This document shows, piece after piece, positions 1 through 8,334 of a stretch of 64,000 nucleotides of DNA. The notes under the pieces are model-generated. The model worked only from the letters and a program-made list of their open reading frames with translations. It made no database searches and was not told the DNA's origin. Both the position numbers and the translations under genes were made by a program. Origin of the DNA: Solibacillus isronensis (GTDB lineage: Bacteria > Bacillota > Bacilli > Bacillales_A > Planococcaceae); the NCBI RefSeq assembly GCF_900168685.1, contig NZ_FVZN01000014.1, positions 1,922,001 to 1,986,000 on the forward strand, written 5' to 3'. How positions within the stretch are numbered: position 1 is the stretch's first letter; each line of letters begins with the position of its first letter.

Positions 1-252
1 CCCTGATGTCCGTACGATCGGCACAAGTTCAACCATACGATTCAATGCTTTTATATAGGTCGATTTCCCGCAGCCAGAAGGACCGATAATTGCCGTCACT
101 TCGTTTTCCTTCATTTCCAGATTGATATCTTTTAAAGCATGGTGATCGCCATACCATAAGTTAAAGTTATTAGACTGCATGACATTCGCTTTATTCGATT
201 CGATGCCCATTGCAGGTTGACGCACATTATTTTTCGTTAATAGTTGAACCAT
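1..252 (-). CDS. pstB: Phosphate ABC transporter ATPase PstB (5' part only)
   Basis: Only the first 84 codons are present; the reading frame is open at the left edge. PstB hydrolyses ATP on the cytoplasmic face to drive phosphate import through PstC-PstA. Seen: Walker [10 protein letters not shown] at residues 57-65, followed by YIKALNRM, a typical PstB continuation. The signature and Walker B motifs lie beyond the window. The ATG at 252 is preceded by an AGGAGTG ribosome binding site; an upstream ATG at 257 reads into a stop after six codons. It starts 12 nt after the pstA stop, so it belongs to the pst operon. A non-phosphate ATPase is unlikely given that context. Confidence 0.93.
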   Translation of the reverse strand, partial: MVQLLTKNNVRQPAMGIESNKANVMQSNNFNLWYGDHHALKDINLEMKENEVTAIIGPSGCGKSTYIKALNRMVELVPIVRTSG

Positions 253-264
253 TCCATTTCACTC

Positions 265-1143
265 CTAATATCGTTTTTGGAATTTATTTCGAATAAAGAT
301 TGCAATGGAATTCATCGTTAAGAGGAAAACCATTAATACGATGATTCCGGCAGATGCCACATACTGGAACGCTTCTTGCGGACGTTTTGCCCAGTCGAAA
401 ATCTGCATCGGCAATGCTGTAAATGTATCAAGATAACCTGTTGGTAAAAATTGTAATATAACTGGAATTCCGATTACTACTAATGGTGCTGTTTCACCAA
501 TTGCTCGGGATAACGCTAAAATACTACCTGTTAAAATTCCCGGAATAGCAGCCGGCAGAACAACCCGGACAATCGTTTGCCATTTCGTCGCACCCATTCC
601 ATATGAAGCTTCCCGCTGTTCATTAGGTACCGCGCGGATTGCTTCTTGTGCAGCCACAATAATAACCGGCAATATTAGTAAACTCATTGTCAAACCGGCC
701 GCCAATATACTTTTTTCAAAGCCAAACAGTCGTACGAAAATTGTTAATCCCAGCAATCCGAAAACAATAGAAGGTACCCCTGCCAAGTTAGAAATATTGA
801 TGCGGATAAAGTCATTCAACTTATTTTGCTTTGCGTATTCTTCCAAATATAGCGCTGTACTCACACCTAAAATAATTGAGACAGGAGCAACTACGCTCAT
901 CAGCCATAAAGATCCAACCAATGCGGCTTTGATCCCCGCATTTTCAGGAATACGTGACGCGAAGTTTGTAATGAAATTTATATCTAAAAAACCAAGTCCC
1001 TGCGTCAAAATTCGATAAAGCAGCATACCTAATGAAACAAGGGCAAAACTCGTGGCAAGAATGAAAATAATTTTCCACATTTTATTAGAAATAAGGCGTT
1101 TATTCATTCGCTTCATTACTAAATCTTCTTGAATATAGCGCAT
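265..1143 (-). CDS. pstA: Phosphate ABC transporter permease PstA
   Basis: Integral membrane subunit that with PstC forms the phosphate channel. The 292-residue product has a first membrane segment near residues 22-45 and further hydrophobic segments throughout, with the permease EAA loop (EASYGMGATKWQTIVRVVLP) near residue 180 that docks on PstB. The start is taken at 1143 because an AGAGGAG site lies 7 nt upstream; the frame is open for 14 more codons to 1185 but that stretch overlaps the end of pstC and has no ribosome binding site. The gap to the pstC stop is 1 nt, so translation is probably coupled. The C-terminal RAIGETAPLV stretch is typical of Pst permeases. Confidence 0.94.
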   Translation of the reverse strand: MRYIQEDLVMKRMNKRLISNKMWKIIFILATSFALVSLGMLLYRILTQGLGFLDINFITNFASRIPENAGIKAALVGSLWLMSVVAPVSIILGVSTALYLEEYAKQNKLNDFIRINISNLAGVPSIVFGLLGLTIFVRLFGFEKSILAAGLTMSLLILPVIIVAAQEAIRAVPNEQREASYGMGATKWQTIVRVVLPAAIPGILTGSILALSRAIGETAPLVVIGIPVILQFLPTGYLDTFTALPMQIFDWAKRPQEAFQYVASAGIIVLMVFLLTMNSIAIFIRNKFQKRY

Positions 1144-1144
1144 A

Positions 1145-2089
1145 TTAATACTCCTCTCGGAAGCGTTTTGAAATATATGTTGCAAGTAAATTCATTGCTA
1201 ACGTGAAAATAAATAACGTGAATCCTACCGCATAAATTGAGTAGTAAATTGTTGTACCATAACCGGCATCACCTGTCGTAACTTGCACGATATAGGCTGT
1301 CATCGTTTGAATCGAATCCGTAAAGCCAAAGTCGAATTTTGGTGTAGATCCCCCTGCCAAGGAAACAATCATCGTCTCACCTATTGCCCGGGAAATACCT
1401 AATACGACAGAGGCGACAATTCCTGATAATGCTGCTGGCAGAACAACTTTAACTGCCACTTCGAATTTTGTTGCACCTAACCCTAACGCACCTTCACGAA
1501 TCGACCTAGGAACTGAGCTCATCGCATCTTCAGACATGGATGTAATCATTGGAAGTATCATAATTCCGACAACGATCCCAGGGCTGATTGCATTGAAAAT
1601 TTTCAAATCGGGAATAACCGCCTGCAATATCGGTGTAATGAATGTTAATGCAAAGAACCCGTAAACAATCGTCGGTACACCTGCAAGTACTTCTAAAATC
1701 GGTTTAATGATTTTTCGTACACGTTCTGATGCGTATTCACTCAGATAAATGGCAGCGCCTAAACCGAATGGCACTGCTACAATAATAGCAATCAGTGTTA
1801 TTTTAAATGTCCCGAATATTAATGGTAATATTCCATATAACGGCTCCTTACCTGAGAATGGCAGCCATTCTGTACCAAATAAATAATCTGTAATCGACAC
1901 TCGCGTAAAGAATTCAAATGTCTCGAATATTAGTGTAAATACAATCCCAAACGTCGTAAGAACCGAAATCGTCGCTGCTAGAAATAACCCGAACGGTACT
2001 AACTTTTCGATTACTTTCTTTCCTTTGCGATTGCGCGAACGCTCGATTAATTGTTGGACACTTACCTGCTCCTGTTGTTTAAGAGCCAT
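1145..2089 (-). CDS. pstC: Phosphate ABC transporter permease PstC
   Basis: Membrane partner of PstA. The protein (314 residues from the chosen start) has a cytoplasmic N-terminal segment rich in basic residues, a first membrane span near 35-60, and an EAA loop (REGALGLGATKFEVAVKVVL) in the second half, followed by RAIGETMIVSLAGG, a PstC-type motif. The ATG at 2089 has a GGAAGGAG site 9 nt upstream; the open frame continues to 2182 but passes through a hairpin and has no better start. It lies between pstS and pstA, in the usual order. The intergenic hairpin upstream may lower its expression relative to pstS. Confidence 0.93.
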   Translation of the reverse strand: MALKQQEQVSVQQLIERSRNRKGKKVIEKLVPFGLFLAATISVLTTFGIVFTLIFETFEFFTRVSITDYLFGTEWLPFSGKEPLYGILPLIFGTFKITLIAIIVAVPFGLGAAIYLSEYASERVRKIIKPILEVLAGVPTIVYGFFALTFITPILQAVIPDLKIFNAISPGIVVGIMILPMITSMSEDAMSSVPRSIREGALGLGATKFEVAVKVVLPAALSGIVASVVLGISRAIGETMIVSLAGGSTPKFDFGFTDSIQTMTAYIVQVTTGDAGYGTTIYYSIYAVGFTLFIFTLAMNLLATYISKRFREEY

Positions 2090-2147
2090 GTGCGAAAACT
2101 CCTTCCAGTCATCTATATAAAATAAAACGATCAGATTTTTTAACATT

Positions 2148-2183
2148 AAAAAATGTGTGGGGGCATGAGAGCCACCCCACACT
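2148..2183 (-). terminator. pstS-pstC intergenic stem-loop (partial terminator or processing site)
   Basis: On the minus strand GTGTGGGG (2175-2182) pairs with CCCCACAC (2155-2162) around a 12-nt loop, followed one base later by six T residues (2148-2153). It sits between pstS and pstC inside one operon. Such structures commonly stop part of the transcription or protect the upstream mRNA so that the binding protein is made in excess; that role is inferred. Confidence 0.7.
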
Positions 2184-2197
2184 ATTAAACATCGAGA

Positions 2198-3169
2198 TTA
2201 TTTTAGTGCTTCTAACTCTTTTAACGCTTCTTCATACTTTTCATCTGGCAGGCTAACATAACCTACTACTTCTGCCATTTCACCAGCGTTTTCAAGTGTA
2301 AATTTCATGAAGTCATATGTCGCTTCATTGTCTTTAACTGCACTGTTTTTCACATAAACAAATAGCGGACGTGATAATGGAGAATATTCACCTGATTCAA
2401 TTGTTTCGTTTGTTGGTTCCACTCCATCTACAGTTACAACTTGTAATTTATCTTTATTTTCCAGGTAGTATGCGTAACCGAAATAGCCGATTGCATTTTT
2501 GTCGGCTGTTACTCCTTGTACTAACACGTTGTCATCTTCAGATAATGTTGCTGATTTAACGATGTCTTCACCATCTAAAATGATTTCATCGAAGTAATCA
2601 TACGTTCCTGAGTCAGAACCTGGTGAATAGAACACGATTTCTTCATCTGGCCATGAAGGATCGATATCAGACCATTTTTTTGTAGAACCGTCTTCAATCC
2701 AAATCTGTTTTAATTGATCAACTGTTAAATCTTTTGCCCAAGTATTTTCAGGATGTACTACTACCGATAAACCATCGTAAGCAAGTTCAAATTCTGTAAA
2801 TTCTACTCCTGCACTTTTCAGCTCTTCCACTTCAGTATCTTTGATTGGACGAGAAGCGTTTGAGAAATCTGTTTCACCATTGATGAATTTTTCGAAACCG
2901 CCGCCTGTACCAGATACACCAACTGCTACGCGTACATCTTTTTGTACTGCCGCGTATTCTTCAACTAATGCTTCTGTAATTGGAGCAACTGTTGACGAAC
3001 CATCGCCTACTACATTACCTGTTAATTGTGCGCTGCCAGTTTCAGCTTGTTCTGTGTTTGTTTGTGCAGATGTAGACGTTTCATCATTATTTTCTTCTCC
3101 GCCACATGCTCCTAAAAGAATTGATGAACCTAGTAAAACTGTTGATGTTAAGTACTGCCACTTTTTCAT
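2198..3169 (-). CDS. pstS: Phosphate-binding lipoprotein PstS
   Basis: Extracellular phosphate-binding component of the Pst transporter. Residues 1-22 form a lipoprotein signal peptide with lipobox LGAC; Cys22 would be lipidated and anchor the protein to the outer face of the membrane. A Thr/Ser/Glu-rich linker follows. Phosphate-contact motifs of the family are visible: GDGSSTV near residue 55, [10 protein letters not shown] near 85 and [10 protein letters not shown] near 183. The 323-residue length is normal. The GGAGG site before the ATG is good. It is first in the operon; upstream lie spaced TTTACA repeats resembling PhoP boxes, so induction by phosphate starvation is expected. Confidence 0.95.
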   Translation of the reverse strand: MKKWQYLTSTVLLGSSILLGACGGEENNDETSTSAQTNTEQAETGSAQLTGNVVGDGSSTVAPITEALVEEYAAVQKDVRVAVGVSGTGGGFEKFINGETDFSNASRPIKDTEVEELKSAGVEFTEFELAYDGLSVVVHPENTWAKDLTVDQLKQIWIEDGSTKKWSDIDPSWPDEEIVFYSPGSDSGTYDYFDEIILDGEDIVKSATLSEDDNVLVQGVTADKNAIGYFGYAYYLENKDKLQVVTVDGVEPTNETIESGEYSPLSRPLFVYVKNSAVKDNEATYDFMKFTLENAGEMAEVVGYVSLPDEKYEEALKELEALK

Positions 3170-3252
3170 TTGTAATTCCTCCGCTTGTTTAATAGATGTT
3201 TTTCTTACAATTCCAACTATAGTGACAATTTATTAAGCTTATATAATTCAGC

Positions 3253-3279
3253 CGTTAATTGAATGTAAAGCTTTGTAAA
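3253..3279 (-). promoter_or_regulatory. Candidate PhoP boxes upstream of pstS
   Basis: Read on the minus strand, TTTACA (3274-3279), 4 nt, TTTACA (3264-3269), 5 nt, TTAACG (3253-3258). This matches the Bacillus PhoP pattern of TT(A/C/T)ACA direct repeats at about one helical turn. The location, 84-110 bp upstream of the pstS start, is right for activation. The binding itself is inferred from family knowledge. Confidence 0.6.
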
Positions 3280-3280
3280 T

Positions 3281-3318
3281 AAAAAAGACAATTTACAGGA
3301 AGTCCCTGCAAATTGTCT
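3281..3318 (-). terminator. Intrinsic terminator of the small membrane-protein gene
   Basis: GACAATTT (3287-3294) pairs with AAATTGTC (3310-3317), extended by CAGG/CCTG across one mismatch, and on the minus strand is followed by six T residues (3281-3286). It separates the upstream gene (3329-3742) from pstS. Confidence 0.85.
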
Positions 3319-3328
3319 CATTTTCTTC

Positions 3329-3742
3329 TTATTGAATCTTTTTTACACTTTTAATGTTAACAAGTTTAATAGAATGTTCTGTAAATGTCGGTTTTTCCTT
3401 TTTCTTCTTTACTTTATGTACATAAAGTAAAATCGTTTTTGCATCTTTTGGATGGGCATAGCCTTCAAACGTCGCATTATATAACACCGATCCATCCCGC
3501 AAAGTAACCGTTGCTTTTTTAGCATCGACCAGCTCCCGTAAAAAGGGAAACGCCTTAACATTCCGTTCACGTTCAGCACGGACTAAGCGTGGTTCCAGTA
3601 CGAGCAGGAGCCCTTCAAAGATAACGATATATATAACCGACATTAAGATGATGAGCCATGCCGGCATGTCCATAAATGCTAAAATCGCCGCATTACTTAA
3701 GGCACCGACGATAACGACAATATGTATGATTTTCTTTCTCAT
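3329..3742 (-). CDS. Small membrane protein of unknown function
   Basis: I do not recognise the family. The 137-residue product has two hydrophobic segments (about residues 5-24 and 28-48), then a basic cytoplasmic part with a beta-rich region around residues 75-110 that reads like a small Sm- or PilZ-like fold, although no diagnostic motif supports that. The C-terminal 30 residues are strongly basic. The ATG follows a modest AAGGGGAAG site. The gene lies between the penicillin-binding protein gene and pstS on the same strand, but terminators on both sides suggest that it is its own transcription unit. The function is unknown. Confidence 0.7.
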   Translation of the reverse strand: MRKKIIHIVVIVGALSNAAILAFMDMPAWLIILMSVIYIVIFEGLLLVLEPRLVRAERERNVKAFPFLRELVDAKKATVTLRDGSVLYNATFEGYAHPKDAKTILLYVHKVKKKKEKPTFTEHSIKLVNIKSVKKIQ

Positions 3743-3755
3743 CGAATCTTCCCCT

Positions 3756-3787
3756 TAAAAAAATCCCGTAGTTAGAAACTACGGGAT
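3756..3787 (-). terminator. Intrinsic terminator of pbpA
   Basis: ATCCCGTAGTT (3763-3773) and AACTACGGGAT (3777-3787) form an 11-bp perfect stem with a 3-nt loop; the minus strand then has a run of seven T residues. It lies 8 nt after the penicillin-binding protein stop. Confidence 0.92.
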
Positions 3788-3794
3788 CATTATT

Positions 3795-6005
3795 TTATTC
3801 ATTTACTGTTTCGACTTCTTCGTCCTCATCGAGCTTTTCGTCAGAATGCTTAATGATTGGTTTTTCTACTTTACTTGTAGATAAGCCCTCATCCGCATAT
3901 TTGTTTTTCAACTCAAAATATGAATCTACTAATTCACGGGCAGTCAAATTCGCCTGAGGTAAATAGTTATTGTTAAAGTTCGTTGTAGCCCATGGGAAAA
4001 TAACAGCATATGCAATTTCAGGATCATCAAATGGTGCAAAACCTACATGGACAATGTTGATTGTGTTTGTTTTCCATTTATCGCGCTGTGGTCCATAGTA
4101 AACTACCTCAGCTGTACCTGTTTTACCACCAGCCGTATAGTCTGCTGTTTCAAATTGACGACGGGCAGAACCATTCGCACCGAAGTAAACGCGGCGTAAA
4201 CCTTCTTTAACATGATCAATTTCCTGTTGGCTGTTTTCGATTTTGTTTAAAATTTTAGGTGTCACTTCTTCCACAACTTGCCCTAAATATTCACCATCTT
4301 TAGATGGGTTGCGAATTTCTTTGAGCATTCTCGGTTGGATACGGTAACCGCCGTTTGCAATTGTTGAAATATATTGCGCCAATTGCATTGTCGTATACGT
4401 ATCAAACTGTCCGATTGCCAAGTTTAATAGTTTTACATCGGTATCCGGATCAGCCTGATACCCGGTTGATTCACCAGGAAGGTCAACCCCCGTTGGTACA
4501 CCTAGTCCGAACTGTGCATATTCATTTCGCATTGTCTGCAATGTACCTGATGCTAAACTAAATCGCATACCAGGTGAATACGTGCGGCCGCCAATACCCA
4601 TCGCAATTTTGAACATATAGACGTTTGATGAACGCTCTAATGCCGTCAAATCATTCAGCATGACACTACCAGTCTTGTTGAATAGTGTATTTAAAGTAAT
4701 GTTACCGATTCGCATTGGTGAATCGAGCATGACAGTTCCCGGCTTAATAACTCCTTCATTGTATCCCATTAGGACGGTTGCTGCTTTTACAGTAGACCCT
4801 GCTTCATATGCAGAAGTAAATGTACCGTAAGAATAGTCAACAATATAAGGTTTGCCGGTGTCTTTATCTTTTTCTATTTTTTTACCGACTACCGATAAAA
4901 GCTCACCGGTTTTTGGATTCATTGCAACTAAAAATCCGCGATCCAGTAATTGGGAACCACCTTTAGCTTTCAATTCCAATAAATACTTTTCCAAAATTTC
5001 ATCGGCTTTTTGCTGGAGTTCCACATCGATTGTTGTTACTAAATCTTTACCGGGCTCCCCTGCAAAAGTCGTCATCGTTTCAACAACTTGACCTTTTTTA
5101 TTCGTGATGTTTTTAACGACTGATTTTTCACCTTGCAATATTTCTTCATACTGCGCTTCAAAATAACTTTCCCCAACACGGTCGTTACGAGAGTAATCAC
5201 GTGCTAAATAATAGTCCAGTTTCGATTTAGGCACACCTTTGCTCGGTACTGTTGTTCGGCCTAAAATCGCCAATGGAGATAGACGCACTCGCTTCCAATC
5301 GGTTGTCGTATTTACACCAGGCAGATCCGCCAATTGTTCTGAAACTCGGGCAAACTCTTCCGGTGTAACATTCTCACCTTTAATAATTTGAGGTGATAAA
5401 TTATAACCTGTCATCATTTCTCGGTAAATTGCCAGAACTTCCAGGTCAAAATCGGAAAGCTCTTCCAATTCTTTATCTGTAATACGATCCCGGATTCGTC
5501 GATCATATTCTTTATTGATTTCCTTCGTTTCTAGCTCTTCATTTTCAAGTTGGAATTTCGTCATTTCCTTTGTTGTAACTTTTTCTTTTGCTTTTTCCGG
5601 ATTCCGCAAAATCCAGAAATCTAATTTATCTCGATGCGTTACTTTTTCTGTCGGCTGCTCGATGATATGTGCAAGTTTTTCTGCAATTTCAAGCATCTCA
5701 GCGGATTTTGTCGTTTGCATTTTTGTATACGTAATCGCATTTTCTGGCTGATTATCAACTAAAATACGACCATAGCGGTCAAAAATACGGCCACGGGGTA
5801 CACTTGTATTCACCCGTACTTCCTCTGTACGCTCTAATGCGCGGACATAATCTTCACCTTTTACAATTTGTATATATCCTAGACGAAAAATTAGTAATGA
5901 GAACAAAACAAATATTGAAAAGAAAAGGACATTCATCCGAAAAGTTAAACTTGCCCGTTGCTTTGCCTTCGGATTTTGCTGACGATTTTGCGTAATTTTG
6001 CGCAA
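3795..6005 (-). CDS. pbpA: Class B penicillin-binding protein (PBP2A/PbpA type transpeptidase)
   Basis: Membrane-anchored transpeptidase that cross-links peptidoglycan, probably during cell elongation. Domains: short basic cytoplasmic tail, one membrane span (about residues 25-47), PBP dimerisation domain starting RGRIFDRYGRIL, then the transpeptidase domain with STVK (Ser404, Lys407), SSN (459-461) and KTGTAEV (from 628). It ends in an acidic tail. I prefer the TTG at 6005 (736 residues) because AGGGGAAG lies 6-7 nt upstream; the frame extends to an ATG at 6044 with no ribosome binding site. Position next to pst matches pbpA of Bacillus subtilis, so PBP2A is the likely identity, although PbpH is a close paralogue. 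Confidence 0.88.
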   Translation of the reverse strand: MRKITQNRQQNPKAKQRASLTFRMNVLFFSIFVLFSLLIFRLGYIQIVKGEDYVRALERTEEVRVNTSVPRGRIFDRYGRILVDNQPENAITYTKMQTTKSAEMLEIAEKLAHIIEQPTEKVTHRDKLDFWILRNPEKAKEKVTTKEMTKFQLENEELETKEINKEYDRRIRDRITDKELEELSDFDLEVLAIYREMMTGYNLSPQIIKGENVTPEEFARVSEQLADLPGVNTTTDWKRVRLSPLAILGRTTVPSKGVPKSKLDYYLARDYSRNDRVGESYFEAQYEEILQGEKSVVKNITNKKGQVVETMTTFAGEPGKDLVTTIDVELQQKADEILEKYLLELKAKGGSQLLDRGFLVAMNPKTGELLSVVGKKIEKDKDTGKPYIVDYSYGTFTSAYEAGSTVKAATVLMGYNEGVIKPGTVMLDSPMRIGNITLNTLFNKTGSVMLNDLTALERSSNVYMFKIAMGIGGRTYSPGMRFSLASGTLQTMRNEYAQFGLGVPTGVDLPGESTGYQADPDTDVKLLNLAIGQFDTYTTMQLAQYISTIANGGYRIQPRMLKEIRNPSKDGEYLGQVVEEVTPKILNKIENSQQEIDHVKEGLRRVYFGANGSARRQFETADYTAGGKTGTAEVVYYGPQRDKWKTNTINIVHVGFAPFDDPEIAYAVIFPWATTNFNNNYLPQANLTARELVDSYFELKNKYADEGLSTSKVEKPIIKHSDEKLDEDEEVETVNE

Positions 6006-6150
6006 AGAACACTTCCCCTTCCTTACTTTATGTAGCGTGTACATGAGTGTATAGTCATAGCTTTTAGTATAACACTGAAAACTCTTCGAAAAAAGAGTTC
6101 AGATTTTAATTATTCATCTTTTAGACGGCTGTGCTTTTATAAAGTTTCAT

Positions 6151-6187
6151 AAAAAAAGAAGCTTCACGAAAATTAATGTGGAGCTTC
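6151..6187 (-). terminator. Terminator of the universal stress protein gene
   Basis: GAAGCTTCAC (6158-6167) pairs with GTGGAGCTTC (6178-6187) with one G-T wobble; seven T residues follow on the minus strand. Confidence 0.88.
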
Positions 6188-6196
6188 GGCATTTAA

Positions 6197-6640
6197 TTAA
6201 GTATTTCTTACAACAAGGACGTCACAGCGGGCATTTCTTAAAATCCCTTCCGATACGGAACCTAGGAAAAAACGGGCTAATTCCCCTTTTCCCGTTACAC
6301 CGCAAATAATTAAATCAATTTCTTCCTGCTGAGGGATATCTCGTGCGATAACGTGCTTAGGTGTCCCGTACTCTATAATTTTTTTGATATTTGTAAACCC
6401 TGACTGTTGCGCTTTTTTCTCGAATGAATCTAAAAGATCCTTCTTATTATTCGTAAATTTTTCCGCCATATCAAAGTTATAGCCTTCTGAAAATGCAAAG
6501 GAACGAGTGTCGATTACATGAACAATATACAGCTTACTTCCGACATTATTGAGTGCAACTTGCACAGCTCTTCTAAAAGCAATCAGCGACTCATTCGTTT
6601 CATCCACGGCAACTAGTATATTTTTGTACGTCATGCTCAT
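6197..6640 (-). CDS. Universal stress protein (UspA family)
   Basis: Cytoplasmic stress protein of the UspA alpha/beta fold, usually dimeric and often ATP-binding. The 147-residue length is that of a single-domain Usp. Seen: N-terminal strand YKNILVAVDETNES with the family Asp, and near the C-terminus GVTGKGELARFFLGSVSEGI, which fits the ATP-binding pattern G-2x-G-9x-G-S. GAGGTGAGG precedes the ATG. It has its own terminator and appears monocistronic. The precise role is unknown; Usp genes in Bacillales are frequently SigB- or starvation-induced, but I see no clear SigB promoter here. Confidence 0.92.
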   Translation of the reverse strand: MSMTYKNILVAVDETNESLIAFRRAVQVALNNVGSKLYIVHVIDTRSFAFSEGYNFDMAEKFTNNKKDLLDSFEKKAQQSGFTNIKKIIEYGTPKHVIARDIPQQEEIDLIICGVTGKGELARFFLGSVSEGILRNARCDVLVVRNT

Positions 6641-6723
6641 TTATTCCTCACCTCTTTATACTTTATTCACAAGTAGCTTAGTTTAGGTGTACTTACGACT
6701 ATATGGGGAAGAATTAAATATGC

Positions 6724-6756
6724 AAAAAAGACTCTGCAACCGAAGTTACAGAGCCT
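6724..6756 (-). terminator. Terminator of the short-chain dehydrogenase gene
   Basis: The minus strand reads GGCTCTGTAAC, TTCG loop, GTTGCAGAGTC, then a run of T. The stem spans 6730-6755 with G-T wobbles and a stable tetraloop. Confidence 0.88.
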
Positions 6757-6772
6757 TTTAGAAAATATATGC

Positions 6773-7531
6773 TTAATAAGCTGTCCAACCAGCATCCGCT
6801 GTAATAATTTGACCGTTGATGAAGCTTGAATCTTCCGAACCTAAAAATACTGCCAATTTCGCGATTTCATCCGGATTTCCGACACGTGGAATTAATGCAG
6901 AACCTTTTTGCTGTTGGCCGGCACCGTATTGGCTGACATTTTGCATCGACTGTTGGATATTTGTCATAACAGCACCTGGTGCGATTCCGTTTACACGAAT
7001 ACCGGATTGAGAGAACATAAATGCGGTATTTTTTGTTAGACCAACAACTGCATGTTTCGAAGCAGTGTATGCTGCACCTGCACGACCACCATTTAAACCG
7101 CCTGCTGAAATATTATTTACAATAACACCATGACCTTGTTTTAAGAACATATCTGTCGCAATACGCATTGACTTCATAACTGAAGTAGTATTAACAGCGA
7201 AAATCATATCCCATCGTGCATCAGTAATTTCGTTTACAGGCTCAAATCCGTCCATGATGCCTGCATTGTTTACTAAAATATCTAACTGACCGTAATTTTC
7301 AATAGTAGCATCAAATAATTTTTGCAAGTCTTCATCTTTCACTACGTTTGTTGCGATTGCAAAAGCTGTACCACCGTTTGCAGTAATTTCATCCGCAACT
7401 GTTTTTGCTCCTTCTTCATTTAAATCCGAAACAACTACTTTTGCTCCCTCTTTTGCATAAGCTTCTGCGATAGCTTTCCCCATACCTGAAGCGGCACCTG
7501 TTACGATTGCTACTTTATCCTGTAATTTCAT
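6773..7531 (-). CDS. Short-chain dehydrogenase/reductase (SDR)
   Basis: NAD(P)-dependent oxidoreductase of the classical SDR family; the substrate cannot be told from the sequence. The Rossmann motif TGAASGMG is at 11-18, NNAG at 88-91, the catalytic Ser near 142 and the YxxxK pair at Tyr155 and Lys159. Asp36 after the second strand (VVVSDL) suggests NAD rather than NADP preference. The 252-residue length is standard. It is transcribed divergently from a TetR-type regulator across a 152-bp spacer with repeats and a good SigA promoter, so it is likely the regulator's target. The product carries an odd Gln-rich stretch (QQSMQNVSQYGAGQQQK) in the substrate loop. Confidence 0.93.
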   Translation of the reverse strand: MKLQDKVAIVTGAASGMGKAIAEAYAKEGAKVVVSDLNEEGAKTVADEITANGGTAFAIATNVVKDEDLQKLFDATIENYGQLDILVNNAGIMDGFEPVNEITDARWDMIFAVNTTSVMKSMRIATDMFLKQGHGVIVNNISAGGLNGGRAGAAYTASKHAVVGLTKNTAFMFSQSGIRVNGIAPGAVMTNIQQSMQNVSQYGAGQQQKGSALIPRVGNPDEIAKLAVFLGSEDSSFINGQIITADAGWTAY

Positions 7532-7561
7532 TATAAATCTCTCCTTTGGTATTAGAAGTTA

Positions 7562-7671
7562 TTGTACATCTGTTCAATAAAAATTATAATTGAAAGCAAA
7601 ATAATGTACAAACAACAGCTATTTGGAATTCCGTACATTATCCAACACTTTTCATTAATCTGTTCATTAAA
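7562..7671. promoter_or_regulatory. Divergent promoter/operator region between the SDR and TetR genes
   Basis: For the SDR gene, on the minus strand, -35 TTGTAC (7606-7611), a 17-bp spacer and -10 TATAAT (7583-7588). The inverted pair TTGTACAT (7562-7569) and ATGTACAA (7604-7611) brackets the -10 and overlaps the -35. A direct repeat CTGTTCAATAAA (7570-7581) and CTGTTCATTAAA (7660-7671) occurs near both start sites, and GTACATTAT recurs at 7633. These are plausible operators for the adjacent TetR-type protein; which repeat it binds is inferred. Confidence 0.6.
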
Positions 7672-7683
7672 GGAGAAATTTTT

Positions 7684-8256
7684 ATGGACTTACGTGTAAA
7701 GAAGACACATGACAGCCTGCAAAGAGCGCTTCTTATTTTATTGAATCAGAAATCTTTAGAGAACATTACGGTAGCAGAAATTTGCCGCATTGCAGAAATT
7801 AATCGGGGAACATTTTATTTGCACTATAAAAATGTCCACGGAGTATTTGAGCGATATTTCAATGACATCGTGAAAGATTTAAAGTTTTCGTACGATTTCC
7901 CATACGATGTGACAAAAGATAATTTATCCATGCTTACGCCTGAAATGATTCAAATTTTTCACCATGTCAAAAAGCATGAAGCCTTTTACCGTATTGTTTT
8001 CGATGAAAAAACGCCGATGCTTTATTATCATAAATTATTAGATACAATCCGCTCCTTTATATTGGATTCACATTTGGAAGATATCGAACATATATCCGAC
8101 CAGCAGCTTGAATATTTGGCAAGCTATACAGCGAACTCGATTATGGGTATTCTTATTCAGTGGCATAAAGAAGATTATGTGCTTGCGCCTGAGACATTAA
8201 ACAAATATATTTTTGAATTTTATCGCTTAAACGAAACTTTGAAAAAGAATATTTAA
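7684..8256 (+). CDS. TetR/AcrR-family transcriptional regulator
   Basis: DNA-binding repressor type. The N-terminal 50 residues carry the TetR helix-turn-helix (ITVAEICRIAEINRGTFYLH, residues 28-47), and the C-terminal part is the all-helical ligand and dimer domain seen in regulators of the YxaF/DhaS-like group. The 190-residue length is normal. AAGGAG lies 8-9 nt before the ATG. It is divergent from the SDR gene and probably represses it and itself through the repeats in the shared spacer. The inducer is unknown. Confidence 0.9.
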   Translation: MDLRVKKTHDSLQRALLILLNQKSLENITVAEICRIAEINRGTFYLHYKNVHGVFERYFNDIVKDLKFSYDFPYDVTKDNLSMLTPEMIQIFHHVKKHEAFYRIVFDEKTPMLYYHKLLDTIRSFILDSHLEDIEHISDQQLEYLASYTANSIMGILIQWHKEDYVLAPETLNKYIFEFYRLNETLKKNI

Positions 8257-8284
8257 TTTATGACATAAGGGGTGGTTATAACCC

Positions 8285-8324
8285 AAAAAGCTATTTTTCC
8301 CTTAGAGAAAAATAGCTTTTTTTG
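8285..8324 (+). terminator. Terminator of the TetR-type gene, part of a dispersed repeat
   Basis: AAAAAGCTATTTTT (8285-8298) pairs with AAAAATAGCTTTTT (8309-8322) with a 10-nt loop. A T-run follows on the plus strand. The same hairpin followed by the same flank recurs inverted at 53371-53460. Confidence 0.85.
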
Positions 8325-8334
8325 CTGAGCGTTA

